The notes: generated by a model from the letters alone, not told the origin. Shown: positions 15,125-22,998, counted from the first letter of the stretch. The stretch is 23,795 nt of DNA from SG8-41 sp035456985 (GCA_035456985.1 DATICE010000211.1:1-23795); one strand, 5' to 3'. Numbers and translations are program-made.

Positions 15125-15409
15125 ATGGCAAAGGCGATCTGGAACGGGCGCGTGGTCGCCGAGAGCGCGCGCTGCGAAACGGTCGAAGGAAACCACTATT
15201 TTCCGCCCGACGCGGTGCGGCACGAACTGCTCAAAGAGAGCGCCACGCACACGACCTGCGGATGGAAAGGCGTCGCCTCCTACTACGATGTCGTGGTGGA
15301 CGGCGTGATCAACAAAGACGCCGCCTGGTATTACCCCGACCCGAAGCCGGCGGCAGCGAACATCGCCGGCTACATCGCGTTCTGGAAGGGCGTGAAGATA
15401 GAACCCTAA
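15125..15409 (+). CDS. DUF427 domain protein
   Basis: This 94-aa cytoplasmic protein is one DUF427 domain: an AIWNGRVVAESARCETVEGNHYF beginning, then TTCGWKGVASYYDVVVDG and AAWYYPDPKPAAANIAGYIAFWKGV. The length is typical for the single-domain form. The function of DUF427 is unknown. ATG 15125 was chosen over GTG 15101 because AAGGAG (15112-15117) is well placed before it and it gives the usual N-terminus. It lies 27 bp after ntrC and may be carried on the same transcript, which says little about its job. Its stop overlaps that of the convergent xth gene. Confidence 0.9.
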   Translation: MAKAIWNGRVVAESARCETVEGNHYFPPDAVRHELLKESATHTTCGWKGVASYYDVVVDGVINKDAAWYYPDPKPAAANIAGYIAFWKGVKIEP

Positions 15410-16176
15410 TTTAGGTTCAGCTCGGCGATCACCGGGACGTGGTCGGAGGGGCGCTCGGCTTTCCGCGGTTCGACGTCGATCGTGCACGACGTGCAGCGCT
15501 TCGCCAGGTCTTCCGACAGCAGGATGTGATCGATCCGCAGGCCCATCTTGCGGCGGAACGCGTTCATCCGGTAATCCCACCACGTGTAGGATCGTTCCGG
15601 CTGCTCGAACAGCCGGAAGGCATCCCGGAGCCCGATGCCCGTCAGGTTGCGAAACGCCGCGCGTTCCGGCTCGCTGAACAGCACCTGGCCCTCCCACGCC
15701 TTGGGATCATGAACGTCGCGATCCTCCGGCGCGACATTGAAATCGCCCAGCACGGCGAGCCGCGGATGGCGGGAGAGCTCCTGCCCGAGCCAGCGGCGGA
15801 ATGCCTCGAGCCAGCTGAGCTTGTACTGGTATTTCTCGGACGCGATGCTTTCGCCGTTGGGCACGTAGGCGCAGATCACGCGCACCCCGCCGATGGTCGC
15901 GGCGAGCACGCGCTTCTGCTCGTCGGTGAAGCCGGGAATGGCTGTCGCTTCGTCGCGCGCCGCCGCGCGCGCGAGGATCGCCACCCCGTTGTAGGTCTTC
16001 TGGCCGTTGGCGAGCGGCTCGTAACCCGCGGCGCGGAGCTCCATCGCCGGAAACCGGTCGTTCTGGAGCTTGGTTTCCTGAAGGCACAGCACGTCGGGCC
16101 GGTGCCTGCCGGCCCAATCGAGCACCTGCGGGAGACGCACCTTGAGGGAGTTGACGTTCCAGGTCGCGAGCTTCAT
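15406..16176 (-). CDS. xth: Exodeoxyribonuclease III
   Basis: This 256-aa AP endonuclease/3'-5' exonuclease of the EEP superfamily repairs abasic sites and blocked 3' ends. Visible motifs are the N-terminal TWNVNSLKVRLPQVLDW, LQETKL (31-36, catalytic Glu), the central LGDFNVAPED, the later LRIDHIL and the terminal SDHVPV with the catalytic His. The length is close to E. coli XthA (268 aa). It starts 27 bp after the glutaredoxin gene stop and is probably the last gene of that transcript. Some homologues are named exoA or xthA; the sequence does not separate these subfamilies for me. Confidence 0.95.
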   Translation of the reverse strand: MKLATWNVNSLKVRLPQVLDWAGRHRPDVLCLQETKLQNDRFPAMELRAAGYEPLANGQKTYNGVAILARAAARDEATAIPGFTDEQKRVLAATIGGVRVICAYVPNGESIASEKYQYKLSWLEAFRRWLGQELSRHPRLAVLGDFNVAPEDRDVHDPKAWEGQVLFSEPERAAFRNLTGIGLRDAFRLFEQPERSYTWWDYRMNAFRRKMGLRIDHILLSEDLAKRCTSCTIDVEPRKAERPSDHVPVIAELNLN

Positions 16177-16203
16177 CCCGCGAGCGCAGCCGCCCGCCCC
16201 CGG

Positions 16204-16974
16204 CTATTGTCTGGCGGCCTGCTCGCTGCGCGGGAAGCCGGCGGCGTCGAGCACCAGGTTGTAGTCGGGCGCGGAGAACCCGCGCGTGATTACCTGGCCC
16301 ACGATGAGCACCGGCACCTTCGTGTCGCCGGAGACTCTCTGCAGTTCGTCGATCTCGGCCTGCTCCTGGGCGGTGATGTCTTCGTACTTGACGCCGCGGC
16401 CGGCGAGGAGATTGCGCGCTTCGTTGCACGGCGGACCGCATTGCGGATGGGTGTAGAGCTTGACCGGTGGCATGGCCTTTGCCGGAGCCCCCGGCTTCGC
16501 CGCCGGCTTGAACCCCAGCGGCGGGGTACTGGGATAGCCGGCGATGTCGAGCGCGGCGTCCCACTCGCCCTCGAGGTAGCCCTTGATGCGGTTGGCGCCG
16601 ACGAAGAGCACCGGCACATCGAGGCCGCCGGTGAGCTTCTTGAAGGACTCAAAATCGGTCTGCGGGTCCTTTTCAGTGTGGGGAACGCCGCGACGCGCGA
16701 GGTGCGCTCGTGCCTGGTCGCACGGCGCGCCGCAATCGGAATTCCACAGCGTCACCGGAAAATTCAGAACTGCCTGCTGCACGCTGTAGGGCAGCGCGGG
16801 GGTCTCAACTGTGCCCCCCCTCACGCTGCGGGTTTCCACCTTTTTCGCGGACGCGGGCGGCGGCGTGTCCCGGTACTCGACGTTGCCCATCTCGTCCACC
16901 CAGCGGTAGAGCTGAGCGGCGAGCACGGCGCCGCTCGCTGCCAACAGCACCATGCCCAGAACGATCCGCCTCAT
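16204..16974 (-). CDS. Exported DUF4124 protein with two glutaredoxin-like domains
   Basis: This 256-aa protein has a signal peptide (1-19, MRRIVLGMVLLAASGAVLA) and a DUF4124 module (about 20-50, QLYRWVDEMGNVEYRDTPP). Two glutaredoxin/thioredoxin-fold domains follow: about 73-147 (VTLWNSDCGAPC, cis-Pro in DVPVLFVG) and about 171-246 (VKLYTHPQCGPPC, cis-Pro in KVPVLIVG). Both active sites are CX3C (Cys 81/85 and 179/183) instead of the usual CX2C. A proline-rich linker joins them. The start at 16974 has a GGAGGT ribosome binding site; an in-frame ATG at 17016 would lie inside the predicted promoter. It is predicted to be periplasmic, so cytoplasmic glutathione would not be its obvious partner. 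Function is unknown; thiol or metal handling is possible. Confidence 0.85.
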   Translation of the reverse strand: MRRIVLGMVLLAASGAVLAAQLYRWVDEMGNVEYRDTPPPASAKKVETRSVRGGTVETPALPYSVQQAVLNFPVTLWNSDCGAPCDQARAHLARRGVPHTEKDPQTDFESFKKLTGGLDVPVLFVGANRIKGYLEGEWDAALDIAGYPSTPPLGFKPAAKPGAPAKAMPPVKLYTHPQCGPPCNEARNLLAGRGVKYEDITAQEQAEIDELQRVSGDTKVPVLIVGQVITRGFSAPDYNLVLDAAGFPRSEQAARQ

Positions 16975-17006
16975 AACGCCACCTCCGCCTGAGGTTGATG
17001 CGTCAC

Positions 17007-17035
17007 AATTTAGCACTACGAAACCACCGCGGCAA
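17007..17035 (-). promoter_or_regulatory. Candidate promoter of the glutaredoxin-xth genes
   Basis: On the minus strand, TTGCCG (17030-17035), a 17-bp spacer and TAAATT (17007-17012) lie 33 bp before the ATG. Both boxes match 4 of 6. The position between the prlC stop and the gene start supports a separate transcript. Confidence 0.4.
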
Positions 17036-17044
17036 AGGCATTGG

Positions 17045-19078
17045 TCACGAGGACTCGGTCATGCCGCTGTGTTTCAGCAGCGCGTCGATCCTGGGTTCGC
17101 GACCGCGGAAGGCGACGAACGATTCGAGGGCCGGCCGGCTGCCGCCCACCGCCAGGATCTCGTTCCAGAAGCGCTCCCCGGTGCGGGGATCCAAGACGCC
17201 GTTCTCCTCGAACAGGCTGTAGGCGTCGGCAGAGAGCACCTCGGCCCACTTGTAGCTGTAGTAGCCCGCAGCGTAGCCGCCGGCGAAGACGTGCGAAAAA
17301 TTGTGCGGGAACCGGTTGTAGGCGGGCGGGAAGACCACTGCAACGCGCGCTCGCACCTCGTTCAGCAACTCGAGCACGGTTTTCGATCCGGCTGGATCAA
17401 AGTCGGTATGCAGGTGCAGGTCGAACAGCGCGAACTCGAGCTGGCGCACGGTCTGAATGCCGCTATGGAAGTTCTTCGCCGCGAACATCTTATCGAACAG
17501 CGTCCGCGGCAGCGGCTGGCCGGTATCCGAGTGAGCGGTCATCGGCTCCAGCACGTCGAACTCCCAGCAGAAGTTCTCCATGAACTGGGAAGGCAACTCG
17601 ACCGCGTCCCACTCCACGCCGTTGATGCCGGATACGCCGAGTTCGTCCACGCGCGTGAGGAGATGGTGCAGCCCGTGGCCGAATTCGTGAAACAGCGTGG
17701 TGACCTCCTCGTGCGTGAAGTGGGCGGGCTTCCCACCGACCGGCGCGGAGAAGTTGCAATTGAGATAGGCGACCGGCGCCTGCACGGCCCCGTTCTTCAG
17801 CCGCCGCGTGATGGCATCGTCCATCCATGCGCCGCCGCGCTTGGAGGGGCGCGCGTAGAGGTCCACGTAGAACTGCCCGATCGGCGTTCCGCTGCGGCCC
17901 CTGATCGAGTAAAACCGCACGTCGGGATGCCACGCCGGCGCTGGCGCGGGCTCGATCCTCAATCCGTAAAGCGTCTCGATCAGCCGGAACATCCCTGGCA
18001 GCACCTTCGTTTCAGGAAAGTACTGCTTGACCTCCAGGTCCGAAAAGGCGAAGCGCTGCGCGCGCAGCTTCTCCGAGGCGAACGCCAGGTCCCACGCTTC
18101 CAGCCTCTCGAGCTGCAACTCGGCGCGCGCAAACTCCTTGAGCTCGCGCAGGTCGCGCTCGGCGTACGGCTTCGCCCGCGCCGCGAGCTGGGTCAGGAAG
18201 TCGAGCACCTGCCGCGGCGACTCCGCCATCTTGGGCTCGAGCGAGTACTCGGCGAAATTGGCGAAATCGAGCAGCCGCGCCTGCTCCCGGCGCAGATTCA
18301 CGATCTCGGCGATGAGGGCGGTATTGTCCCACTCCGGTCTTCCGAACTCGGAGGCGCGGGTCACATAGGCGCGGTACATCAGCTCGCGGAAGGGCCGGTT
18401 CTCGGCGTGCTGCATCACCGGCAGGTAGGACGGCGCGTGCAGCGTGAACTTCCAGCCCGGTCTTCCCTCGGCCTGTGCCGCTTCACGCGCCGCGGCCAGC
18501 ACATCGTCGGGCAGTCCTGCCGTCAGCTCCGGATCCGTGATGTGATGCGAAAACGCATTCGTGGCATCGAGCAGGTTGTCGGAGAATCGCGAGGACAGCC
18601 GGGACAGTTGCTCGCTGATCTCCCTGAAGCGCGCCTTCTTCTCCGGCGGCAGCTCCGCGCCGCCGAGCCGGAAATCGCGCAGCTCATTTTCGATGATCTT
18701 TTTTTGCGCGCGCGTGAGGCCCCCGAACCCGGGACCGCTCTTGAGCGCCTTGAACTGGGCGTACAGCCCCGGGTGCTGGCCGAGCTCGGTGTAGTACTGC
18801 GTGATCTTGGGCAGGTTGGCGTTGTAGGCCTCGCGCAGCGCGGGACTGTTCATCACGGCGTTCAAGTGCCCGACTATGCCCCAGGCGCGATGCAACCGCT
18901 CGTTGGCATCCTCGAGCGGCTGCACGAAATCGTGCCACGTGGCCGGCACGGCCGGTGCCGAGATGCGCTCGATCAATGCCCGGTTCTCCGCGAGCAATCC
19001 CTCCACGGCCGGCGTGACGAGGGCCGGCGTGAAATCGGCGAAGCGTGGCAGCCCAGAAAAATCGAGGAGCGGGTTCAT
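17045..19078 (-). CDS. prlC: Oligopeptidase A (M3 family zinc metallopeptidase)
   Basis: This 677-aa cytoplasmic peptidase degrades short peptides, including cleaved signal peptides in E. coli. The zinc site HEFGH lies at 464-468, within the M3 block TTLFHEFGHGLHHLL. The third zinc ligand should be a Glu in the following NGVEWDAVELPSQFMENF. The helical N-terminal region and the final GGYAAGYYSYKWAEVLSADAY are typical of the family, and the length matches E. coli PrlC (680 aa). It is the next gene after pyrC' on the same strand, separated by an 88-bp gap that holds the inverted 7-bp repeat array. Confidence 0.96.
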   Translation of the reverse strand: MNPLLDFSGLPRFADFTPALVTPAVEGLLAENRALIERISAPAVPATWHDFVQPLEDANERLHRAWGIVGHLNAVMNSPALREAYNANLPKITQYYTELGQHPGLYAQFKALKSGPGFGGLTRAQKKIIENELRDFRLGGAELPPEKKARFREISEQLSRLSSRFSDNLLDATNAFSHHITDPELTAGLPDDVLAAAREAAQAEGRPGWKFTLHAPSYLPVMQHAENRPFRELMYRAYVTRASEFGRPEWDNTALIAEIVNLRREQARLLDFANFAEYSLEPKMAESPRQVLDFLTQLAARAKPYAERDLRELKEFARAELQLERLEAWDLAFASEKLRAQRFAFSDLEVKQYFPETKVLPGMFRLIETLYGLRIEPAPAPAWHPDVRFYSIRGRSGTPIGQFYVDLYARPSKRGGAWMDDAITRRLKNGAVQAPVAYLNCNFSAPVGGKPAHFTHEEVTTLFHEFGHGLHHLLTRVDELGVSGINGVEWDAVELPSQFMENFCWEFDVLEPMTAHSDTGQPLPRTLFDKMFAAKNFHSGIQTVRQLEFALFDLHLHTDFDPAGSKTVLELLNEVRARVAVVFPPAYNRFPHNFSHVFAGGYAAGYYSYKWAEVLSADAYSLFEENGVLDPRTGERFWNEILAVGGSRPALESFVAFRGREPRIDALLKHSGMTESS

Positions 19079-19092
19079 GCGAGCAACAGCAG

Positions 19093-19162
19093 TTTCAAGA
19101 TTCAGGTTTCAAGTTTCAAGTTGCATGCGAAGAACGTGAAACCTGAAACTTTAAACTTGAAA
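19093..19162. repeat. Inverted array of 7-bp repeats between pyrC' and prlC
   Basis: Four tandem 7-mers TTTCAAG, ATTCAGG, TTTCAAG, TTTCAAG (19093-19120) face three inverted units CCTGAAA, CTTTAAA, CTTGAAA (19142-19162). TTCAGGTTTCA (19101-19111) and TGAAACCTGAA (19137-19147) are perfect inverted 11-mers. The array is much more AT-rich than the surrounding genes. It fills almost the whole intergenic gap. There is no T tract making it an obvious terminator. Confidence 0.8.
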
Positions 19163-19166
19163 TCGG

Positions 19167-20444
19167 TCATTTCGTTTCGTAGACGACCTGGCCATCGACC
19201 AGTGTGTAGCGCACCTTGCCCTTGACCTCCAGCCCGATGTAGGGCGTGTTCTTGCCTTGGCTCTTCAGCGACTCCGGCGCGACCCTCCAGTGGCGCTCGG
19301 GGTCGAACAGGCAGATATCGGCAGCGTGCCCCGGGGTCAGGTGCCCGGCGTCGATGTTGAGCACCCGCGCCGGCTGCGAGGTAATCCGGGCGAGCGCCGC
19401 AGCGAGCGCCGTTCCCGTCTCCTCGGCCCATTTGAGCGTGAGCGGAAGCAGCAGCTCGAGCCCGGTCGCGCCGGGCTCGGCCTCGGCGAACGGCAGCTGC
19501 TTCGCGTCGTCGTCCACCGGCGTGTGGTCCGAGCAGGCAGCATCGACCGTGCCGTCGGCGAGCGCAGCGCGCAGCGCGTCGCGGTCGCGCGGGCTCCGCA
19601 GCGGGGGATCGAGGCGGCAGTTGGAATCGAAGTAGCCGATGTCCATCTCGGTGAGATGCGCATGGTGGATGGCGATGTCGCAGGTGACGGGCAGACCCTC
19701 GCGCTTCGCCTTGCGCACCATCTCCACGCCTTCGGCGCTGGAGAGCCGCTCGAAGTGCACGCGCGCGCCGGTTTCGCGCGCGAGGATCAGCACGGCCGAG
19801 AGCGCCACGGTCTCCGCGCACACCGGAATGCCCTGCAGCCCGCAGCGGGTCGCGACCGGTCCATCGTGGGCGACGCCGTGGCGCGCAAGTGCCGAGTCCT
19901 GGGGGCGCAGCCAGACCGGAAAACCGAAGGTCGCGGCGTACTGCAGCGCATGGTAGAAAACCTGGCTGTCGGCGAACGGGGCGTCGGCCTGGGAGAACGC
20001 GACGCAGCCCGCGTCCACCAGCTCAGCCATCTCGGTCAGCCGCTCCCCTTTCAAGCCCTGGGTCAGCGCGCCCACGGGGTAGACCCGCGCCTGGTTCAGG
20101 TTCTGGGCGCGGTACTTGAGCATCTCGACCAGCGCCGGCTCGTCGAGTGGCGGATCGGTGTCAGGCGGGCAGGCGAGGCTCGTCACGCCCCCGGCAATGG
20201 CCGCCTCCATCTCGGATTCCAGCGTCGCCAGATACTCGAATCCGGGCTCGCGCAGGCGCGCCGCGAGGTCCACCAGGCCGGGACAGACGACGAGGCCGGC
20301 GGCATCGATCACGCGGTTGGCGGTAAAGCCATTGGGCGGATTGCCCACCGCGACGATCTTGCCGGCGGCGATGTAGACGTCCTTCTTCGCGTCCACGCCG
20401 CTCCGCGGCTCGATCAGCCGGCCGCCCTTGATGTGGATCTTCAT
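19167..20444 (-). CDS. pyrX: Dihydroorotase-like protein PyrC' (non-catalytic ATCase subunit)
   Basis: This 425-aa protein has the fold and length of class I dihydroorotase but lacks its metal site. The HXH motif is replaced (VDLAARLREPG, 58-68; Ala61 and Arg63). The next His block reads WLRPQD (178-183, Arg in place of His), the HXXH block reads HFER (230-233, second His to Arg), and the FSDDG block reads FSQAD. The catalytic Asp in SDHTP (305-309) remains. This is the known pattern of Pseudomonas PyrC', which is enzymatically dead and needed for assembly of the dodecameric aspartate transcarbamoylase with PyrB. It overlaps pyrB by 4 bp, as in pyrBC' of Pseudomonas. A functional pyrC must lie elsewhere. 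Confidence 0.9.
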   Translation of the reverse strand: MKIHIKGGRLIEPRSGVDAKKDVYIAAGKIVAVGNPPNGFTANRVIDAAGLVVCPGLVDLAARLREPGFEYLATLESEMEAAIAGGVTSLACPPDTDPPLDEPALVEMLKYRAQNLNQARVYPVGALTQGLKGERLTEMAELVDAGCVAFSQADAPFADSQVFYHALQYAATFGFPVWLRPQDSALARHGVAHDGPVATRCGLQGIPVCAETVALSAVLILARETGARVHFERLSSAEGVEMVRKAKREGLPVTCDIAIHHAHLTEMDIGYFDSNCRLDPPLRSPRDRDALRAALADGTVDAACSDHTPVDDDAKQLPFAEAEPGATGLELLLPLTLKWAEETGTALAAALARITSQPARVLNIDAGHLTPGHAADICLFDPERHWRVAPESLKSQGKNTPYIGLEVKGKVRYTLVDGQVVYETK

Positions 20445-21394
20445 TTGTTGCCGGCCATGATGCTCATCACCGCCATGCGGATGGCGATGCCGAAGGTGAC
20501 CTGGGGCAGGATCACCGACTGCTTGCCGTCGGCCACGCTCGAATCGATCTCCACGCCGCGATTCATCGGGCCCGGATGGAGCACGATGGCGTCCGGCTTC
20601 GCGAGCGCCAGCTTGTCCTGGGTGAGCCCGTAATACTTGTAGAACTCCTGTGCCGATGGCAGCAACGCTCCCTGCATGCGCTCATTCTGCAGCCGCAGCA
20701 TCGTCACCACGTCCACGTCCTTCAGTCCCTGGCGCATGTCGTGATAGACGTGGACGCCCAACTGCTCGACGTGGGCGGGCAGCAGCGTCTTGGGACCGAT
20801 GACGCGGATCTCGGGGCAACCGAGAGTGGCGAAGGCGTGGATCTGCGAGCGCGCCACGCGCGAATGCAGGACGTCGCCGACGATCGCCACCCGCAGGCTC
20901 GAGAATTCCTTCTTGTAGTGGCGGATGGTGAACATGTCGAGCAGGCCCTGCGTGGGATGCGAATGCCGCCCGTCGCCGGCGTTGATGACGTGGATATCGG
21001 GCGCGACGTGGCGCGCGATGAAGTGCGGCGCGCCGCTTTCGCTGTGGCGCACCACGAACATGTCAGCGTGCATCGCCGAGAGGTTGTCGACCGTATCGAG
21101 CAGGCTCTCGCCCTTGGACTGGGAGGACACCGACACGTTGAGGTTGATGACGTCGGCAGAGAGCCGCTTGGCGGCGATCTCGAAGGTGGTGCGGGTGCGC
21201 GTGGAAGGCTCGAAGAACACGTTGAATACGGACATGCCGCGCAGGAGCGGAACCTTTTTCACCCTGGTGCCGACGAACGTCTTCGCCGTGTCGAGTATCT
21301 GCCACAGGATCTCGGCGGGCAGCCCCTCGAGCGTCAACAGATGGTGCAGCCGCCCCTTCTTGTCGAGCTGCGGGTTGGAGGGGTTCAACCACAT
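20441..21394 (-). CDS. pyrB: Aspartate carbamoyltransferase catalytic subunit
   Basis: This 317-aa enzyme condenses carbamoyl phosphate and aspartate, the committed step of pyrimidine synthesis. Motifs are FEPSTRTRTTFE (61-72, carbamoyl phosphate loop), SSQSKGESLLDT, the central GDGRHSHPTQGLLD and VLHPGPMNRGVEI. The N-terminus is about 10 residues longer than E. coli PyrB, consistent with class A enzymes, in which this region carries regulatory nucleotide effects (known for Pseudomonas; inferred here). No pyrI regulatory gene is adjacent. It starts at the base where the pyrR stop begins (TGATG) and overlaps pyrC' by 4 bp. Confidence 0.97.
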   Translation of the reverse strand: MWLNPSNPQLDKKGRLHHLLTLEGLPAEILWQILDTAKTFVGTRVKKVPLLRGMSVFNVFFEPSTRTRTTFEIAAKRLSADVINLNVSVSSQSKGESLLDTVDNLSAMHADMFVVRHSESGAPHFIARHVAPDIHVINAGDGRHSHPTQGLLDMFTIRHYKKEFSSLRVAIVGDVLHSRVARSQIHAFATLGCPEIRVIGPKTLLPAHVEQLGVHVYHDMRQGLKDVDVVTMLRLQNERMQGALLPSAQEFYKYYGLTQDKLALAKPDAIVLHPGPMNRGVEIDSSVADGKQSVILPQVTFGIAIRMAVMSIMAGNK

Positions 21395-21903
21395 CAGCGC
21401 TTGTCCTCGCGCAGCTCGAGGCTCAGCCTGCCATTGGCATCGCGCTTCAACGCGACGCTCTGGCCGGGCTTCAAGGCGAGCGTCGCGCCGACGAACTGCG
21501 GGGCGATGGGCAACTGGCGGCCGCCGCGGTCCACCAGCGCGGCGAGCTTTACGTTTGCGGGTCGGCCGTAGTCAAACAGCTCGTTCAGCGCCGCGCGGAT
21601 GGTGCGCCCGGTGTAGAGCACATCGTCGACCAGGATGAGGTTACGGTCCTCGACCTCGAACGGAATCTCGGAGCGCTTGACATCGCGCCGCAGCCCGCGC
21701 GCCGCGTAATCGTCGCGGTAGAAGGAAACGTCGAGGGCGGCGGCGGGGGTCTTCAACTTGAGCGCCTGGTGCACGCGCTCCGCGACCCAGACGCCGCCGG
21801 TGTGGATGCCTATTAAACCCGTATCCGGCCCTACTGCGGGCCGCATCTGCTCGATCAGCGCTGTCAGCAGCTGCTCGGCATCAGGTAACGGGTTGCCGGG
21901 CAT
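21394..21903 (-). CDS. pyrR: PyrR: pyrimidine operon regulator / uracil phosphoribosyltransferase
   Basis: This 169-aa type I phosphoribosyltransferase has the PRPP loop LILVDDVLYTGRT (89-101) and the PyrR-like DVSFYRDDYAARG (58-70). In Bacillus PyrR binds pyr leader RNA and also makes UMP from uracil. Here the gene overlaps pyrB directly, so there is no leader between them for classical attenuation, and I see no PyrR binding loop in the 67 bp upstream. That 67-bp gap has a weak extended -10 region (TGTGATACAGT on the minus strand, 21928-21938) with TTCACC at 21953-21958. A regulatory or salvage role is possible. Confidence 0.93.
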   Translation of the reverse strand: MPGNPLPDAEQLLTALIEQMRPAVGPDTGLIGIHTGGVWVAERVHQALKLKTPAAALDVSFYRDDYAARGLRRDVKRSEIPFEVEDRNLILVDDVLYTGRTIRAALNELFDYGRPANVKLAALVDRGGRQLPIAPQFVGATLALKPGQSVALKRDANGRLSLELREDKR

Positions 21904-21970
21904 GTTTTGTGGTTTTCGCGGGGCGCTACTGTATCACAACTCGGCGCCCGCAGGTGAACGGTAAACCCGA

Positions 21971-22396
21971 TTATTCAACGCCTGCAAAATACGATTCCAG
22001 GATGCGCTGCGCGGCGACTGAATCGAGCCCGGCCTTGAGGCGCGCTCCACGGGCTCCCGCCGCGCGCAGCAGCCCCTCGGCTTCGCGGGAGGTGAGCCGC
22101 TCGTCCACGAGCTCCGCGCGGAGACCGAAGCGGCCGTGGAGGCGCTGCGCGAAGCGGAGGGCGAGCCTGCCGACCGGATGCTCGGTGCCGTCGGCGTGCA
22201 CGGGGATCCCGACCACCAGCCGCACCGGCCGCCACTCGGCAACGAGCTGCCCGATCGCGGCAAATCGTGCGCGGTTTTCAACGGCGGCAATGGCGGCGAG
22301 GGGATGCGCGAGGCGAGTCTCGAAATCGCCGACCGCGACGCCGATGCGCTTTGTGCCGAAGTCGAACGCGAGGACCGTGCCGGTCCGTGGGTTCAC
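21971..22396 (-). CDS. ruvX: RuvX/YqgF Holliday junction resolvase-like nuclease
   Basis: This 141-aa RNase H-fold protein has LAFDFGTKRIGVAVGD (9-24) with the first catalytic Asp, LVVGIPVHADGTE in the middle and VDERLTSREAE with later acidic residues. The family processes pre-16S rRNA 5' ends in E. coli. There is no ATG; GTG 22394-22396 starts the conserved sequence and overlaps the yqgE stop as GTGA, indicating translational coupling. An open frame continues upstream through yqgE in another frame, but that part is not conserved sequence. The yqgE-ruvX-pyrR-pyrB order is widespread in proteobacteria. Confidence 0.94.
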   Translation of the reverse strand: MNPRTGTVLAFDFGTKRIGVAVGDFETRLAHPLAAIAAVENRARFAAIGQLVAEWRPVRLVVGIPVHADGTEHPVGRLALRFAQRLHGRFGLRAELVDERLTSREAEGLLRAAGARGARLKAGLDSVAAQRILESYFAGVE

Positions 22397-22953
22397 GCGT
22401 GGCCGGCCTGTTCGGAGAGGCTGGCGAAATCGATGCCCAGCAATCCCATGGCGGCCGGGAGCCGCTCCTCCGCCTTCAGATCGAAGATCACCTCGGCCTT
22501 TGCCTGGACGGTGAGCCACGCGTTCTGGGAGAGTTCGTGCTCGAGCTGGCCCGGCGCCCAGCCGGCGTAGCCCAGCGTCACCAGGAGCTTCCCGGGACCC
22601 TCTCCGCGCGCCACCGCCTGCAGGATGTCCTTGGACGTGGTGAGCCCGATCTCCGAGCTCACGGCGAGCGTGGACTGCCATTGGCCGAGCGGCGCATGCA
22701 GGACGAAGCCGCGGTCCACCTGCACCGGCCCGCCGAAGTGCACGGGCACCGCCTTGAAGGCGTCGCCCTCCGGCGGGATGCTCACCTGCTCGAGGAGCGT
22801 CTGCAGGTTCATCTCGATCGGCCGGTTGACGACGATGCCGAGCGCGCCCCGATCGTTGTGCTCGCAGATAAAGGTGAGCGAGCGCGCGAAATGGGGATCG
22901 GCCATGGCGGGCATGGCGATCAGGAAATGCTGCGTGAGGTTCATGTTCTGCAT
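22393..22953 (-). CDS. yqgE: YqgE/AlgH family protein
   Basis: This 186-aa protein (from this start) is a single UPF0301/DUF179 domain: NLTQHFLIAMPAMADPHFARSLTFICEH, GALGIVVNRP, VHFGGPVQ, RGFVLH and LGYAGWAPGQLEHEL. The molecular function is unsettled; in Pseudomonas AlgH is linked to alginate control. ATG 22953 (MQNMNLT) and ATG 22944 (MNLT, the E. coli-like start) are both possible; an in-frame ATG at 22998 falls inside the candidate promoter and is rejected. It is the first gene of the yqgE-ruvX pair and overlaps ruvX by 4 bp. Confidence 0.93.
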   Translation of the reverse strand: MQNMNLTQHFLIAMPAMADPHFARSLTFICEHNDRGALGIVVNRPIEMNLQTLLEQVSIPPEGDAFKAVPVHFGGPVQVDRGFVLHAPLGQWQSTLAVSSEIGLTTSKDILQAVARGEGPGKLLVTLGYAGWAPGQLEHELSQNAWLTVQAKAEVIFDLKAEERLPAAMGLLGIDFASLSEQAGHA

Positions 22954-22969
22954 GCCGGTGCGCAACAGT

Positions 22970-22998
22970 ATTTTAGATACCGCAGCCACCCTCCACAA
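22970..22998 (-). promoter_or_regulatory. Candidate promoter of yqgE-ruvX
   Basis: On the minus strand, TTGTGG (22993-22998), a 17-bp spacer and TAAAAT (22970-22975). The -10 matches 5 of 6. The start site would be near 22964, leaving a short leader before ATG 22953 or 22944. Confidence 0.45.

Noticed and set aside
14228..15697. 489-codon open frame antisense to ntrC, DUF427 and xth 3' end
   Set aside because: It spans several genes on the other strand and has no recognisable domain.
16952..19225. 757-codon open frame antisense to prlC
   Set aside because: It covers the complementary strand of a clear M3 peptidase and the repeat array; the product is Arg/Leu/Gly-rich with no motif.
22397..22681. 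Upstream extension of the ruvX reading frame inside yqgE
   Set aside because: The conserved RuvX sequence begins right after the GTG at 22396, and the upstream region encodes the well-conserved end of YqgE in another frame.
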